Assembly: GCA_023334545.1 (NCBI GenBank)
Contig: JAADVB010000061.1
Location: forward strand, 1-64,000
Direction: 5' to 3'
DNA: 64,000 bases
Origin: Salisapilia sapeloensis
Taxonomy: Eukaryota > Oomycota > Peronosporomycetes > Peronosporales > Salisapiliaceae
The notes under the pieces were generated by a model that saw only the letters and a program-made list of their open reading frames with translations, was not told where the DNA came from and made no database searches. The stretch's first letter is position 1. Every line of letters starts with the position of its first letter. This document shows, piece after piece, positions 20,426 to 30,485 of the stretch. Made by a program: the position numbers and the translations under genes.

Positions 20426-23359
20426 ATGAGCAACTACTTGTATCGACTACTCCTCGTTATCCTTTGTACCTGCTCATTGCCCGTGCATGGTGCCAATTGG
20501 GCACAAGTTAGTGGCACGAGGTACACGAATGCTGTCGCGTTGGACAAGACGCCGTGGAGAGCTCGACATGGACACTCGGCAGTCGCGCTCGACTTTTCAG
20601 ATGAATACATCGAAGAAACAGGAAAGCTAGGTCGATTGTTTGTGGTCGGCGGAGACTCGAGTGTTCAAGGTGACCAAGACCTTCGTGCATATCCTGGAGG
20701 CGGGTCTTTGCGTAACGACGTCTGGGCTACAACCGGTATCACGTGGTCGATTCAAACGAGTCCACTGAAGACAACAAAGTGGGGTGATCCATTGCCACGG
20801 ACTATCGCGAACATGACTTGGCTGCAAACAAATCCAGGAAAGCGACCACCACGAGGTATTACCTACCCGGAATGGATTGCATGTGCCTTTGCACCGTGGG
20901 CACAATTTCCACCCAAAGGGTGTGAGGATCCTTCCAAGCCACCTGGAGCCTACCTTGCAGACAACATGTTCTCACCTAGACGTAACTTTGCCACTGTAGC
21001 ATTCAATAAGGAGATCTACGTCATTGGAGGTAGAGCTCGAGAGCATATACCGCTACCCCAGACTGATCTTCGTGGCGGTGTTACTGGATGGCAGGTCAAT
21101 ATGTCCACTGAAGCGAAAGTCGCTAATCTTTCTCGAAATGTACGTTGGAGGGAGTATACGGTCCTCAAGAATGATGTCTGGAAGAGTAAGGACGCTGGTG
21201 CTTCCTGGACATTGGTCACACCTGGATGCTTCATGCCTCAGGCAAACCTGGTGCACAAGGCTGGTGACCGGTTCTTCCAATGCATTGACGACGACCAGTG
21301 TGAAGGCGATGCTTCGTGTCAATTTGCTAGTGCTAGCGCGAGTCTCGGAGTATGTATCTGTAAAATGTGGTCACCACGCGAGTTCCACGCAGTAGCAATC
21401 CACGATAACGCTTTCTATCTTACTGGGGGATATGCTGCAGTGCAGCTAGGAAACTGTGGTGTCGAAGAGTGGGCACGTACGAGGGAGCCAGGAGAAGAGT
21501 TTGCTTGTGGAGGTGGCTATCGAGCATATATGAACGACGTATGGAAGTCTACAGATGGAGAGCATTGGAAACTATTGAAGCTTGAAGCTCCTTTTGCTCC
21601 AAGAGGTGAGCATACGCTATCATCCTTTCGATCGTCAATGTACTTGATGGGAGGTAGAACTGGCATTTCGAAAAGCACGAATGGTAACTCAGAGACAGAA
21701 GCTTTGCTAAACGATATGTGGGTCAGTGAAAATGGCATCGACTGGAGTGAAGTAACAGACGCAGTGCCTTGGTCAAAGAGAGCGAAGCATACTGTCCTTG
21801 TGCTACCTGGATCCACTGATCCGTCTTCCGGAGAGGATGTAGAGGATCAACTACTTTTGTTTTTTGGTGAAAATGAAGAACAAGCTCTTGGAGATGTTTG
21901 GATGTGGAAGGGAGAAGGCTCAAATTGGAATCAAGACTACTCTGCTGATACGGAAGTCGCAAAGTATGTCACCCCCTCAAGTAGCATCCATTTCCTGCGT
22001 GGCATCACATCAACGCACGTTGCTACTCTCCAGTCTGTCGGTTTGAATCGCATTGAGCAGCTTACGGATATTGACTTTGATCTTACTATCAAGCTACGTA
22101 ATTTCATGCCGATATGTGACTACATTGCGTTGGCACGAGTCATTTTGAAGACTTGCACGGTGACGACGGACGTGTACGAAGGACAGGAGTATGCAGATAT
22201 AGAACTAGTACAAGGGAAGAGTGGTACAGCGGCAAAAACCGATGCCAATACCGACGAGATGACAGAGGACAATTGGGACGGTTGTACACACCTTGGTGCT
22301 CAGTACCTAGATCCGAACACAAACCGGTGGGTCTGGCCAGATGTGAAAGGCATCGATCAAGTCGATACTCTCCGTGATATATATGATGACGCACAAGAGA
22401 CGATCTGTCGCTGGCATCCTGTTTCTCGAACAGGACATGCAGCAGCGATCTTTAAGCGCAAAGTCTTTGTCTTTGGAGGTCTGACTGCGCCTGATTATTA
22501 TGAGAATGACGTTTGGTATCGCATTGATCGACGTCCTCAAGCTCAATTTGTGACTGTCCCTCGACCTTCGAGTTCAGATACCACTTTTACGTTCCGTAGT
22601 GATGCAGAAGGTGTCGTGTTTGAATACCACGTGCTCAATATAGTCGAGCAACTTGTGGTGCGAAACTGGACCAAGGTATTGGATACGGTGGACTTTGAGT
22701 CATGGCTCGATCAAGGAACGTACAGGTTCCGTGTTCGAGCGGTGGATCCAGCTGGCAACGTCGATGCTACTTTTGAAGCTGGTCGAAACGAGTACGAGTG
22801 GACCTATGTGCCCAAGTTGCCATGGGGACTAATCATGGGGTTACTAAGCTTTGTTCTGGTGATTATCATGGGCGTGATCATGGAAATAAGGAAGCGTCGT
22901 AAGCGTGCTGCAATGGAAAGATACGCTATGAAACGCATGCGCCGGAAACTCAAGGGAAAGAAGAAAGGAGCGGAGACGGATCCGAATTGGCGTGAAACGT
23001 ACGATAAGGCAAAAGACAAGAAAGCAGTGAAAAAGCGTACGAAGCTCATTGGTGGGAAGAAAGTAGCTGCAACAAAGAAGAAGAAAGAGGACAAGGTAGA
23101 CAAGAAGAAAGATAAGAAAGATAAGAAAGACAAGAAAGAGGAGAAGAAGAAAGTAGATAAAAAGAAAGCGGACGACAAAGGAAAAAAGAAAAAGAAAGAG
23201 GAAAAAGTAAAGAGTGAAAAGACGAAAAAAGAGACCAAGGACAAAAAACCTTCGAGTAAAGTCAAACCAACGAAAGAAAGCAAGAGCAAGAAGAAGGAAG
23301 AGAAAGTCAAAGCATCGACGAAGAAGCCAGCATCCCCTAAAAAGAAAGGCACCAAATGA
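20426..23359 (+). CDS. Kelch-repeat type I membrane protein
   Basis: 977 aa, single exon. A signal peptide (residues 1-22, LYRLLLVILCTCSLPVHG) is followed by kelch-type blades spread over the ectodomain, each with a Gly-Gly pair (VVGGDS, VIGGRA, LTGGYA, LMGGRT, FFGEN, VFGGLT) and a downstream Trp in NDVW or NDMW. A Cys-rich EGF-like insert lies near residues 270-310. One transmembrane helix (about residues 797-818, LIMGLLSFVLVIIMGVIMEI) precedes a cytoplasmic tail of ~150 residues dominated by Lys. A beta-propeller surface receptor or adhesion role is inferred. The tail could bind acidic membranes or nucleic acid. No catalytic motif is seen. Confidence 0.85.
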   Translation: MSNYLYRLLLVILCTCSLPVHGANWAQVSGTRYTNAVALDKTPWRARHGHSAVALDFSDEYIEETGKLGRLFVVGGDSSVQGDQDLRAYPGGGSLRNDVWATTGITWSIQTSPLKTTKWGDPLPRTIANMTWLQTNPGKRPPRGITYPEWIACAFAPWAQFPPKGCEDPSKPPGAYLADNMFSPRRNFATVAFNKEIYVIGGRAREHIPLPQTDLRGGVTGWQVNMSTEAKVANLSRNVRWREYTVLKNDVWKSKDAGASWTLVTPGCFMPQANLVHKAGDRFFQCIDDDQCEGDASCQFASASASLGVCICKMWSPREFHAVAIHDNAFYLTGGYAAVQLGNCGVEEWARTREPGEEFACGGGYRAYMNDVWKSTDGEHWKLLKLEAPFAPRGEHTLSSFRSSMYLMGGRTGISKSTNGNSETEALLNDMWVSENGIDWSEVTDAVPWSKRAKHTVLVLPGSTDPSSGEDVEDQLLLFFGENEEQALGDVWMWKGEGSNWNQDYSADTEVAKYVTPSSSIHFLRGITSTHVATLQSVGLNRIEQLTDIDFDLTIKLRNFMPICDYIALARVILKTCTVTTDVYEGQEYADIELVQGKSGTAAKTDANTDEMTEDNWDGCTHLGAQYLDPNTNRWVWPDVKGIDQVDTLRDIYDDAQETICRWHPVSRTGHAAAIFKRKVFVFGGLTAPDYYENDVWYRIDRRPQAQFVTVPRPSSSDTTFTFRSDAEGVVFEYHVLNIVEQLVVRNWTKVLDTVDFESWLDQGTYRFRVRAVDPAGNVDATFEAGRNEYEWTYVPKLPWGLIMGLLSFVLVIIMGVIMEIRKRRKRAAMERYAMKRMRRKLKGKKKGAETDPNWRETYDKAKDKKAVKKRTKLIGGKKVAATKKKKEDKVDKKKDKKDKKDKKEEKKKVDKKKADDKGKKKKKEEKVKSEKTKKETKDKKPSSKVKPTKESKSKKKEEKVKASTKKPASPKKKGTK

Positions 23360-23486
23360 AATGCAACCAAACTTCAATGTTCGTAACCGTTAGCTGTCAA
23401 ATGTTATGTAACCTGTGGACCAGGAGCCTTCATTTTCATACTTTTGCTCGCTAGCGTTTGGCTCGCAAGCTCTACTTCTTCTAACT

Positions 23487-24331
23487 ATGTCCGCATCCCT
23501 CGCTGCCGTACCTACGAACCGCCTTCTCCAAGAGCTGGAGAAGCGCATTGACTGTGCCAACAAAAAGGAGCGTCGTACCATTTTCATCGGTACTGCTAGA
23601 CGATATTCATTTCCATCCAACGTTTACTAAACGTATTTGACCTAGGTCCTCCTGGCTGTGGCAAAGGAACGCAGTCTCCTCTCGTCAAGGATGAGTACTG
23701 CTTGTGCCACTTGGCCACGGGCGACATGCTCCGTGCTGCCGTCCGTGAAGGTACGGAAATGGGCAAGCAGGCCAAGGCCAAGATGGACGCCGGTGAACTC
23801 GTGAGCGACGAGATCGTTGTCGGCATCATCAAGGACGCCATCAAGGATCCGGAATGCCGTCGTGGGTTCATCCTTGATGGTTTCCCCCGAACCGTCGTGC
23901 AGGCCAAAAAGGTAACCTGCTGTTTATGTGAAAGGAAACGTGTATGCAAATTGACAGCCAATTCGTAGCTCGATGAGATGCTCGCGGAGGAAAACACGCA
24001 AGTCGACCATGTTGTTAACTTCAACATCCCGGACTCGGTGTTGAAAGACCGCATTGCCGGTCGTCGCGTCCACCCGGCGAGTGGTCGCAGCTACCACACC
24101 AAGTTCAACCCACCTAAGGTGGACGGTAAGGACGACATCACAGGCGAACCGTTGATCCAGCGCAAGGACGATGACGTTGGCAAGTTGGCCACTCGTCTTG
24201 ATGCTTTCCACCAGCAGACGCAGCCGGTGATTGACTTTTACAAGTCGCAGGGCAAATTGGCGGACGTGAACGCAAACACGGCTATGAACAACGTGACGGA
24301 GCAACTGCGTGCTAGCCTCGGCCGCGAATAG
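23487..24331 (+). CDS. AK2: Adenylate kinase, long (AK2-like) form
   Basis: 243 aa from three exons: 23487-23589, 23646-23911 and 23969-24331. The first splice rebuilds the P-loop GPPGCGKGT. Further landmarks are the AMP-binding segment [17 protein letters not shown] (followed by intron 2), and the long LID domain ([20 protein letters not shown]). It balances ATP, ADP and AMP. There is no obvious cleaved presequence; AK2-type enzymes sit in the mitochondrial intermembrane space or cytosol. Confidence 0.95.
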
Positions 24332-24497
24332 ACTGTTGTAGTCATCTTCCTAGAGTCTTCTTTTCTGGAAGCTTTTGCTAAGTTTTTAGAAAGAAAATCA
24401 ACTCGATTGCAGTATCATTCTTTTTCTTTTGTTGTAGCGATAAGGATTCGTAATGCTACTTCAGTGGACATGAAAGCCATCCACAACAAAACATATC

Positions 24498-25228
24498 ATG
24501 GCATCCCCCGTCCTCACGGCGTACTTGGCGCTCTACAACGCCGTCTCGGCGGCTGGATGGGCCTACGTGCTGTACCTGACTCTTGACAAGGTCTATGAAC
24601 AATATACGATCGGTAGCGACGTCGAGTCCATTGCTCTCGTCGTCTACCGAACGGTCCATGTTCCTCTCCAAGTCGTGCAGTCCGCAGCGATGATGGAGAT
24701 CCTGCACTCTCTCCTCGGATTTGTCCGATCTCCAGTGTCTTCTACTGTCATGCAGGTAGGCTCCCGTCTGTGGCTTGTATGGGCCATCAACTACCTCTGC
24801 CCTTCGTCTCGTGCCACCATCGGTCTGCCCATGATGGTCACGAGCTGGGCACTCGTCGAGGTCCCTCGCTACTCCTTCTACACGATCAACCTGTACACCA
24901 AGCCGCCAGCTTTCCTCACCTTCCTCCGTTACCACCTCTTCATGGTGCTCTACCCTTCCGGTGTCCTCGGTACGTCTCCTATCACTCTATTGTCGATCTC
25001 CATGTACTCATATATGGTACAGGTGAGGTACTCTGCATGCTCAGCGCCCTCCCGGATCTCGAGACTGGCATCTTCTCTGTCCAGATGCCGAACAAGCACA
25101 ACATTTCCATCTCACTGTACATGCTCGTCATCCTCACGCTACTCGTGTACATTCCCGGCCTGCCCGTCATGTACTCGCACATGCTCGTCCAACGCAATCG
25201 TGCGTATGGCAAATCGAAGAAAGAGTAA
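24498..25228 (+). CDS. PHS1: Very-long-chain 3-hydroxyacyl-CoA dehydratase (HACD/PHS1)
   Basis: 225 aa from two exons, 24498-24969 and 25023-25228, with a 53-nt intron. It dehydrates 3-hydroxyacyl-CoA in the ER fatty-acid elongation cycle. About six membrane segments are visible. The active-site region ALVEVPRYSFY carries the conserved Glu and Tyr, and YPSGVLGE (the conserved YP-G-EG-like motif) is rebuilt across the splice. The C terminus ends KSKKE, matching the family's lysine-rich ER-retention-like tail. Confidence 0.93.
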
Positions 25229-25332
25229 GAAAGAAAACAAAAGAAAAGAGTTTAGGAAACAAAATTGTCTTGTCAATATCACGCGTAGACACTTGGACGT
25301 CCATCACAAAAGTATTTTGTACCATTCCGACG

Positions 25333-26550
25333 TTAAAGGGTAGGCGTAGCGCCTGAATCGACTCGTAAGAGACTCTCTGGATCGTCTTCTTCACTTAAAT
25401 TCTCCTTGACTTGATGCGAGATGACAACGACGACGGCGGCAAGGACAGCGACGCCACCGAGAATCGAGAAAGCGATCGTCTGGTTCAATCCAGACTCATT
25501 CGCTTCTGCCTTTTGCTGAGCTCGGAAAGCATTGTAAGCTTCTTCCTCCGACATGCTCCGGTACGAGTCATCCAATTGACTCGCAATATTTTTATACCAC
25601 GCGTGTGCCTTGGCGTTCGATGCTTTTGTTACGGAACCAGACGAGGCAGACGATAACGAGTTTGAGTTTCCACTCGATGACTGTGCTGGCGACTCGGCCG
25701 GTGTATTCGTTGGCTTCAGCGGTGGCACTGTCTGCTGGTATGTTGATGCCTGTGACGGTGGCGTCATCTCTTGCCGCTCTGGCTTGGATGCTGATTCGTC
25801 TGCTGACGACTGTGCTGCCTCTTCAGACGACTGTGCTGCCTCTTGAGACGAGTGGGAGGTACTAGTACTAGACGATGATGCATCGGATGCAGGAGGTACA
25901 ATGATATCTTCTGAGACAGACGAGCCACTAGCTCCAGTGGCACTCCCAGAAGCTTGCTCTGGTGTATCCGGAGAGACTTCTGGTGTATCTTGCGAAACTT
26001 CTGGTGTCTCGGGAGAGACCACTGGTGTATCTGCAGGGATTACAAAAGTGTCGTCAGGGACTTGTGGAATGTCCGGAGATACCTCTGGAGTATCCGGAGA
26101 GACTTCTGGTGTATCGTTTGCGGAAGGAGCTGGATCCATATCGGAGGACTGAACTAAACTTGCTTCAGATGATTGAGATCCATTCGCTTCGGACGATTGA
26201 GATGCATTCGTGTCAGACGATTGGGATGCTGAGGCATTCCCAGAATCGGGCGGAACAAACGGAGGGTCCGTCGGTGCCATCGACGGGGTGTCCAATCCAT
26301 CGGTGAGGATGGGCCGGATCACGTCCTTCGTGGCATTCAACACATTTTCGACCGAATTTTTAAGATTTGCAGCATTCGCGAGCACGGAGCCTGGGCTCTT
26401 CACATTGGTGTCTTGGCCACCAGCCAAGTTGCTTACTATAGACGCTGGGTAGCTGGACGAGTCCTCCTTCTGCTGTGCTAAAGAGTGTGTTTCGCCCGTA
26501 AAGGCGCATACAGCCAGCGCTACGGCATTCAGGTAGAAAACCCACTTCAT
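25333..26550 (-). CDS. Mucin-like type I membrane protein
   Basis: 405 aa from the ATG at 26550. A signal peptide (MKWVFYLNAVALAVCAFTGETHS) is followed by ~300 residues rich in Ser, Thr, Pro, Asp and Glu. These include repeats of DTPEVSPD type (about residues 145-205) and runs such as QSSEEAAQSS, and there are several N-glycosylation sites. A transmembrane helix near the C terminus (IAFSILGGVAVLAAVVVVI) leads to a short acidic tail. It looks like a heavily O-glycosylated cell-surface or wall-linked protein. The function is unknown and the repeats probably vary in number. Confidence 0.75.
   Translation of the reverse strand: MKWVFYLNAVALAVCAFTGETHSLAQQKEDSSSYPASIVSNLAGGQDTNVKSPGSVLANAANLKNSVENVLNATKDVIRPILTDGLDTPSMAPTDPPFVPPDSGNASASQSSDTNASQSSEANGSQSSEASLVQSSDMDPAPSANDTPEVSPDTPEVSPDIPQVPDDTFVIPADTPVVSPETPEVSQDTPEVSPDTPEQASGSATGASGSSVSEDIIVPPASDASSSSTSTSHSSQEAAQSSEEAAQSSADESASKPERQEMTPPSQASTYQQTVPPLKPTNTPAESPAQSSSGNSNSLSSASSGSVTKASNAKAHAWYKNIASQLDDSYRSMSEEEAYNAFRAQQKAEANESGLNQTIAFSILGGVAVLAAVVVVISHQVKENLSEEDDPESLLRVDSGATPTL
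25960..26110 (-). repeat. Degenerate coding repeat in the mucin-like gene
   Basis: Tandem units of about 21 or 24 bases encode PEVSPDT / PEVSQDT / PVVSPET variants. The unit edges are blurred by substitutions, which suggests an old expansion. Confidence 0.7.
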
Positions 26551-26937
26551 CCGTACGGTCGAAAGAACTTCAGTGCGTGAAGGCAAGTCGGAAGTTAGTC
26601 TCCATCACTTCATATTACGCGAAAATGGCTGTTGCGTGCACACAACAGAAAAAGGGTGTTTTTAATCACGAAATACACAACGCAAGTGAATCAGACGAGT
26701 ACGTGCAGTACAAAACGGTGTCTTTATTCCAGATGGGAAGGCAGATGTACTCACTACTTCCTCCATTGACTTGACTTAAGTATACCCGCCTGACGTGTCG
26801 CCCATCACTATGCCGTCGCTCGATCGTCTGCAGCAAGGAAGACCTAAGGCACTATATCCGCTCGTAGGCTTCATCAATCCAAACTGTATCTTATTCCACC
26901 TTTTATTGTGGTATCCTAGCTATGACGAGATGTACAA
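26551..26937. other. Intergenic region
   Basis: Lies between the mucin-like gene start and the Sds3-like stop, with both genes on the minus strand. The short + ORF at 26795-27001 lacks a good start and overlaps the Sds3-like last exon, so it is not accepted. Confidence 0.55.
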
Positions 26938-28001
26938 CTACCCACCAAGGCGCGAGTCCACCGTCGTCTTCTTCCGCCGGCGTTCTAATGAGAAATCATA
27001 AATTGACATGGTGATGGTACAGATGGCTGGCATACAAACATACTGATTAAAGGAGAGCTGGTCGTTGGTACGCCACTGGATCGCGTCGATCCGTTGCCGC
27101 TCACGCTGTCGAGCGGGAAGGACCGACGGACGTCCGACGGAGGCTGGAGACGCAAGTCGCATTGCTTCCGCTCTAAACTCTTAAGAGAGACATGGATACG
27201 ACTTCCACCTAAAAGCGTCACTTTCACACCATCCGACTGCACGTCCGTGAGCTCTCCATAGAGCTCTTCCTCGGATAGTTTCGACGTCACGATCACACGA
27301 TCGCCTGCCTTAATCCGGCGGGATGCATCACTACCTAATGCAATCGACTGTTCCTGTTCCTGTAAGATGACCGCCGGCGTTCCTCTCCTAGACGTTCGTC
27401 GACCACTATGCTTCGTAGTAGATGCTTCTTGCGTATACTTCTGAATGCATTCCACTTCTCTCAGCACTTCCTTGGCAATCCGTTGGGCGGATGGGATGCT
27501 ATGCACGAGGTGCTGGAGATTAAAAATCTTTTGATTTTGGGCTAAGGAAGTCTGGATTTCAGCTTCTAGCTCATCCTTCTCCACTTCCATCTTGTCAGGC
27601 TCTGTATCATTCACATCTAAACGCTTTCTCGTTCCTTGTTTAGCTTGGTGAGAAGGATCGAGCCGTCGGTCGATATGACGTAGCTGGCGTCTCGCCTTTG
27701 CTAGCATCCGTCGACGCAGCCTCCGACGTTCATCCTGAAAGACATCATCTGCTTGCTGTAATTCATACTCCAACTGATCATACCCGTTCTGTTTATTCAA
27801 ATCGTGATGCACTCGAGCCGAATCAAGCGCTCGTTTGCGCTCCTTCTCGAACGGCCGACACTGCGCAATATACGCCACGAGCTCCCCACTCCGTAGACTA
27901 TCAAGCTGACCTTTTGCTCGGTCTATTTGTTCCTGATAGATCTGTTTCTCTAGCTCCAATAGCTCTCGTACATTCAGCCCACTCGTCCGCTCCGTCGCCA
28001 T
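26938..28001 (-). CDS. Sds3/SUDS3-like Sin3-HDAC complex protein
   Basis: 334 aa from two exons, 28001-27044 and 26984-26938, with a 59-nt intron. Splicing replaces a meaningless C terminus with the basic tail KRRRKKTTVDSRLGG. Residues ~10-110 form the Sds3-type helical region (LEKQIYQEQIDRAKGQLDSL, YIAQCRPFEKERKRAL). Residues ~225-280 (GDRVIVTSKLSEEELYGELTDV) look like a small beta-barrel of the Tudor/KOW type. Sds3 proteins scaffold Sin3-histone-deacetylase complexes in the nucleus. The start is the first ATG, 205 bases from divergent nicastrin. Confidence 0.75.
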
Positions 28002-28206
28002 CTTCTCTTCTCATCTACTTTCATAATAATGCGCATATTAAATGAAGATATACCCTTTGTCCTATTATAATCAAACACTTTTCTGTGTATCAATACACGT
28101 AATAAATAAAGACATATATAGTGTCCTGCTAAAAACAGATACTCTTCCTCCTCGGACTGACTCGGAGCACCCATCTCTACCTCTACTAGCCATCGGACGT
28201 GGGAGA

Positions 28207-30405
28207 ATGAACTTTCATTTTCTTCTAGCAGCTCTAGTAGCTGCTACAAGTACTACCTTGACACTCGCGTCGGAATCTACTTCTGGTAAAGCGGAGCATC
28301 TAATAGCACAAGGAGGCGAATGCGTACGTCTGTTCCATAGCCAAGGAGATATTGGTTGTCGGAGCGTCTCGGACGAAGAGATGGCACCTCTCTACCCTGT
28401 ACGTACAAAGGACGACTTGGATACGTTCTTCCAACAAGCTTCAGTGAATGATAAGCATGCACTCGTCTTGCCAGAACACTTACTATCGTCTCAAGTCTAT
28501 GACAAAGGCCGAGACGTGATTGCCGGTCTCTTCGTTTATCCGATTTATGGAAATCGTAGCTATGAAGGTCTAGACGACCATAAGCTCTCGAACGTCTCGT
28601 ATGCTTCGACCATGCCACAAGGTCATGGCAGTCCAGACGCTAAGCTCAATCCATTTGCATCGAAAAAAGTCGAATGGAATCCGCAGGGTAGAGATCTACT
28701 AGATAAATCCGTTCCTTTTCCAGTCGTTCTTTTACAAGATGAAAAAGTAGCAACAGAATATCTCGATCGGGCTGATACAAACGTACAGGATGGACCTGGC
28801 GCGACGTACAAAGCCTATATGAAGTACTACTTTGGTCCGAAAGAAATGAACTCCACGACATGTCTGCTCTTCCGGAACATCTACGGCACGAGATCCCCCA
28901 AATGTGATCCGATCGGTGGACAAAGCACTTTTGCCTATCGTGGACCGGACAAAGCCAAGGACGTCGTCCTCGTCATGGCATCCATGGATGCCACAGCACT
29001 CTCCCACGTCCTCACGCCAGGCGCAAACGCCGGCGCCTCCGGTCTCGTCGCGCTCCTCGCAGCAGCCAAAGCGCTTCAGGCCATCCCGGACAATAAACTT
29101 GAAAAACGTCTCGTCTTCACGACGTTCCAAGCTGAGAGCTACGGTTTCGTCGGCTCCCGTCGCTTCTTATCTGACCTCAAGCACTTTCAGAAGAAGGATG
29201 CATGCAAGCATCCAGTAAAAGACTCTTCCTCGATCTTTGGCAGTCAGTTCTGTACCCAGCCAATGCTATCGAGCACAACGTTTGCCGATAAATTGTCACT
29301 CGACAGCATCTCGTACGCCATTGCAGTCGATCAAGTCGGTCGTCTATCATCTTCGAACAACTTCACTTTGCATTTGAATCCAAATAGCAATACCTCCTCC
29401 AACCTCCTCGATACGATGCAAAAGGTCCCAGGCGCTAGTTCCCATAAAGTATCTTCAGGATCGACGAACTCTATCCCTCCTTCTCCTCTACTTTCATTCT
29501 TGAATGAAAAAGAGTATGGAGATAAGAAACTAGTCAGTGGTGTCTTCACTGGCTATGACGATGCATTCGTCCAAGGCATGTATCACAGTCGTTTTGATAC
29601 ATTAGATGCCGTGGACAGTCAGAACGTCGTGAATGCTGCCCAGATACTTGCTGAAACAGTCTTGACATTAGCGACAGGAAACGATTCGAGTAGTGACGTA
29701 GACAAGGTTGTAGTGGACAAAGAACTAGTAGAGAACTTGATGACGTGTGTCGTCAGCAACTGGACGTGTGATCTCTTCACAGAGTACACGCAAAGGTTCT
29801 TGGAGTCATCCATCGAGTACATGGGACTCACAGACACTTCCCAACCGACGTACAAGATCCCAGCGACCTTGTACGCTGGTCCGATGAATGACGACCGGAT
29901 GATGCTTGTACGAGAGCTATCGGGAGATGGACTCTACCGGACGATGCTCAACGACTCGTGGTCGGATGATAACTACGCTATCAATTTGTTCCCGAATGCC
30001 TACGAGATGTTCACTCGAGCCTTCTTGGCGTCTGCGATGGCGCCAGGGAAAGATGTCGGGAGTAAGAGTGATGCTGGTGAGTGCACCAAGAGTCAGGATT
30101 GCGATGGGCATGGCAAGGAGTGCGTCTATCCTGGCGTTTGTGCTACTCAACAAGCCTTCTTCCATGAAGCACTGTCTCCTGGTCTCCAACGCACTGACCA
30201 GTTGATGGAGTTCGATGTCATCGATGACTCCATGCCACTCTGGACGGAACCGACGTGGGCAGCAGACATTGGTTCGTACGTTTTCCCGGATCCAGGGCCA
30301 GTCGTCGGATGGGTGGCACTTGCTGTCGGTGTCGTAGTGACGATCGTAGGTGTCTTTGCTGCTCGCTTCGTCCTTGGCGCCGTCGAGAAACGGAAACTGC
30401 TTTAA
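28207..30405 (+). CDS. NCSTN: Nicastrin, gamma-secretase subunit
   Basis: 732 aa from the ATG at 28207, which starts a good signal peptide (MNFHFLLAALVAATSTTLTLAS). The ectodomain has CVRLFHSQGDIGCRS (nicastrin CVRL..IGC), the aminopeptidase-like fold (VVLVMASMDATAL, ALVALLAAAKAL), FTTFQAESYGFVGSRRF (equivalent to the DYIGS region), and many N-glycosylation sites. One C-terminal transmembrane helix (VVGWVALAVGVVVTIVGVFAARF) completes the topology. Nicastrin gates substrates into presenilin. No presenilin, APH-1 or PEN-2 is in this window. Confidence 0.92.
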   Translation: MNFHFLLAALVAATSTTLTLASESTSGKAEHLIAQGGECVRLFHSQGDIGCRSVSDEEMAPLYPVRTKDDLDTFFQQASVNDKHALVLPEHLLSSQVYDKGRDVIAGLFVYPIYGNRSYEGLDDHKLSNVSYASTMPQGHGSPDAKLNPFASKKVEWNPQGRDLLDKSVPFPVVLLQDEKVATEYLDRADTNVQDGPGATYKAYMKYYFGPKEMNSTTCLLFRNIYGTRSPKCDPIGGQSTFAYRGPDKAKDVVLVMASMDATALSHVLTPGANAGASGLVALLAAAKALQAIPDNKLEKRLVFTTFQAESYGFVGSRRFLSDLKHFQKKDACKHPVKDSSSIFGSQFCTQPMLSSTTFADKLSLDSISYAIAVDQVGRLSSSNNFTLHLNPNSNTSSNLLDTMQKVPGASSHKVSSGSTNSIPPSPLLSFLNEKEYGDKKLVSGVFTGYDDAFVQGMYHSRFDTLDAVDSQNVVNAAQILAETVLTLATGNDSSSDVDKVVVDKELVENLMTCVVSNWTCDLFTEYTQRFLESSIEYMGLTDTSQPTYKIPATLYAGPMNDDRMMLVRELSGDGLYRTMLNDSWSDDNYAINLFPNAYEMFTRAFLASAMAPGKDVGSKSDAGECTKSQDCDGHGKECVYPGVCATQQAFFHEALSPGLQRTDQLMEFDVIDDSMPLWTEPTWAADIGSYVFPDPGPVVGWVALAVGVVVTIVGVFAARFVLGAVEKRKLL

Positions 30406-30485
30406 CTTTCTTTGAATACAAGACAAATGACAAACGCATTCGAGTGTTGCGGAAGAGTTTCGTACATTGATAGACATGCCTAGTC

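Noticed and set aside
22804-23377. Phe/Leu-rich minus-strand ORFs of 177-188 codons
   Set aside because: They mirror the lysine-rich tail of the kelch protein (AAG/AAA read backwards gives CTT/TTT).
26795-27001. 68-codon + strand ORF
   Set aside because: Begins at GTG and overlaps the spliced last exon of the Sds3-like gene on the other strand.
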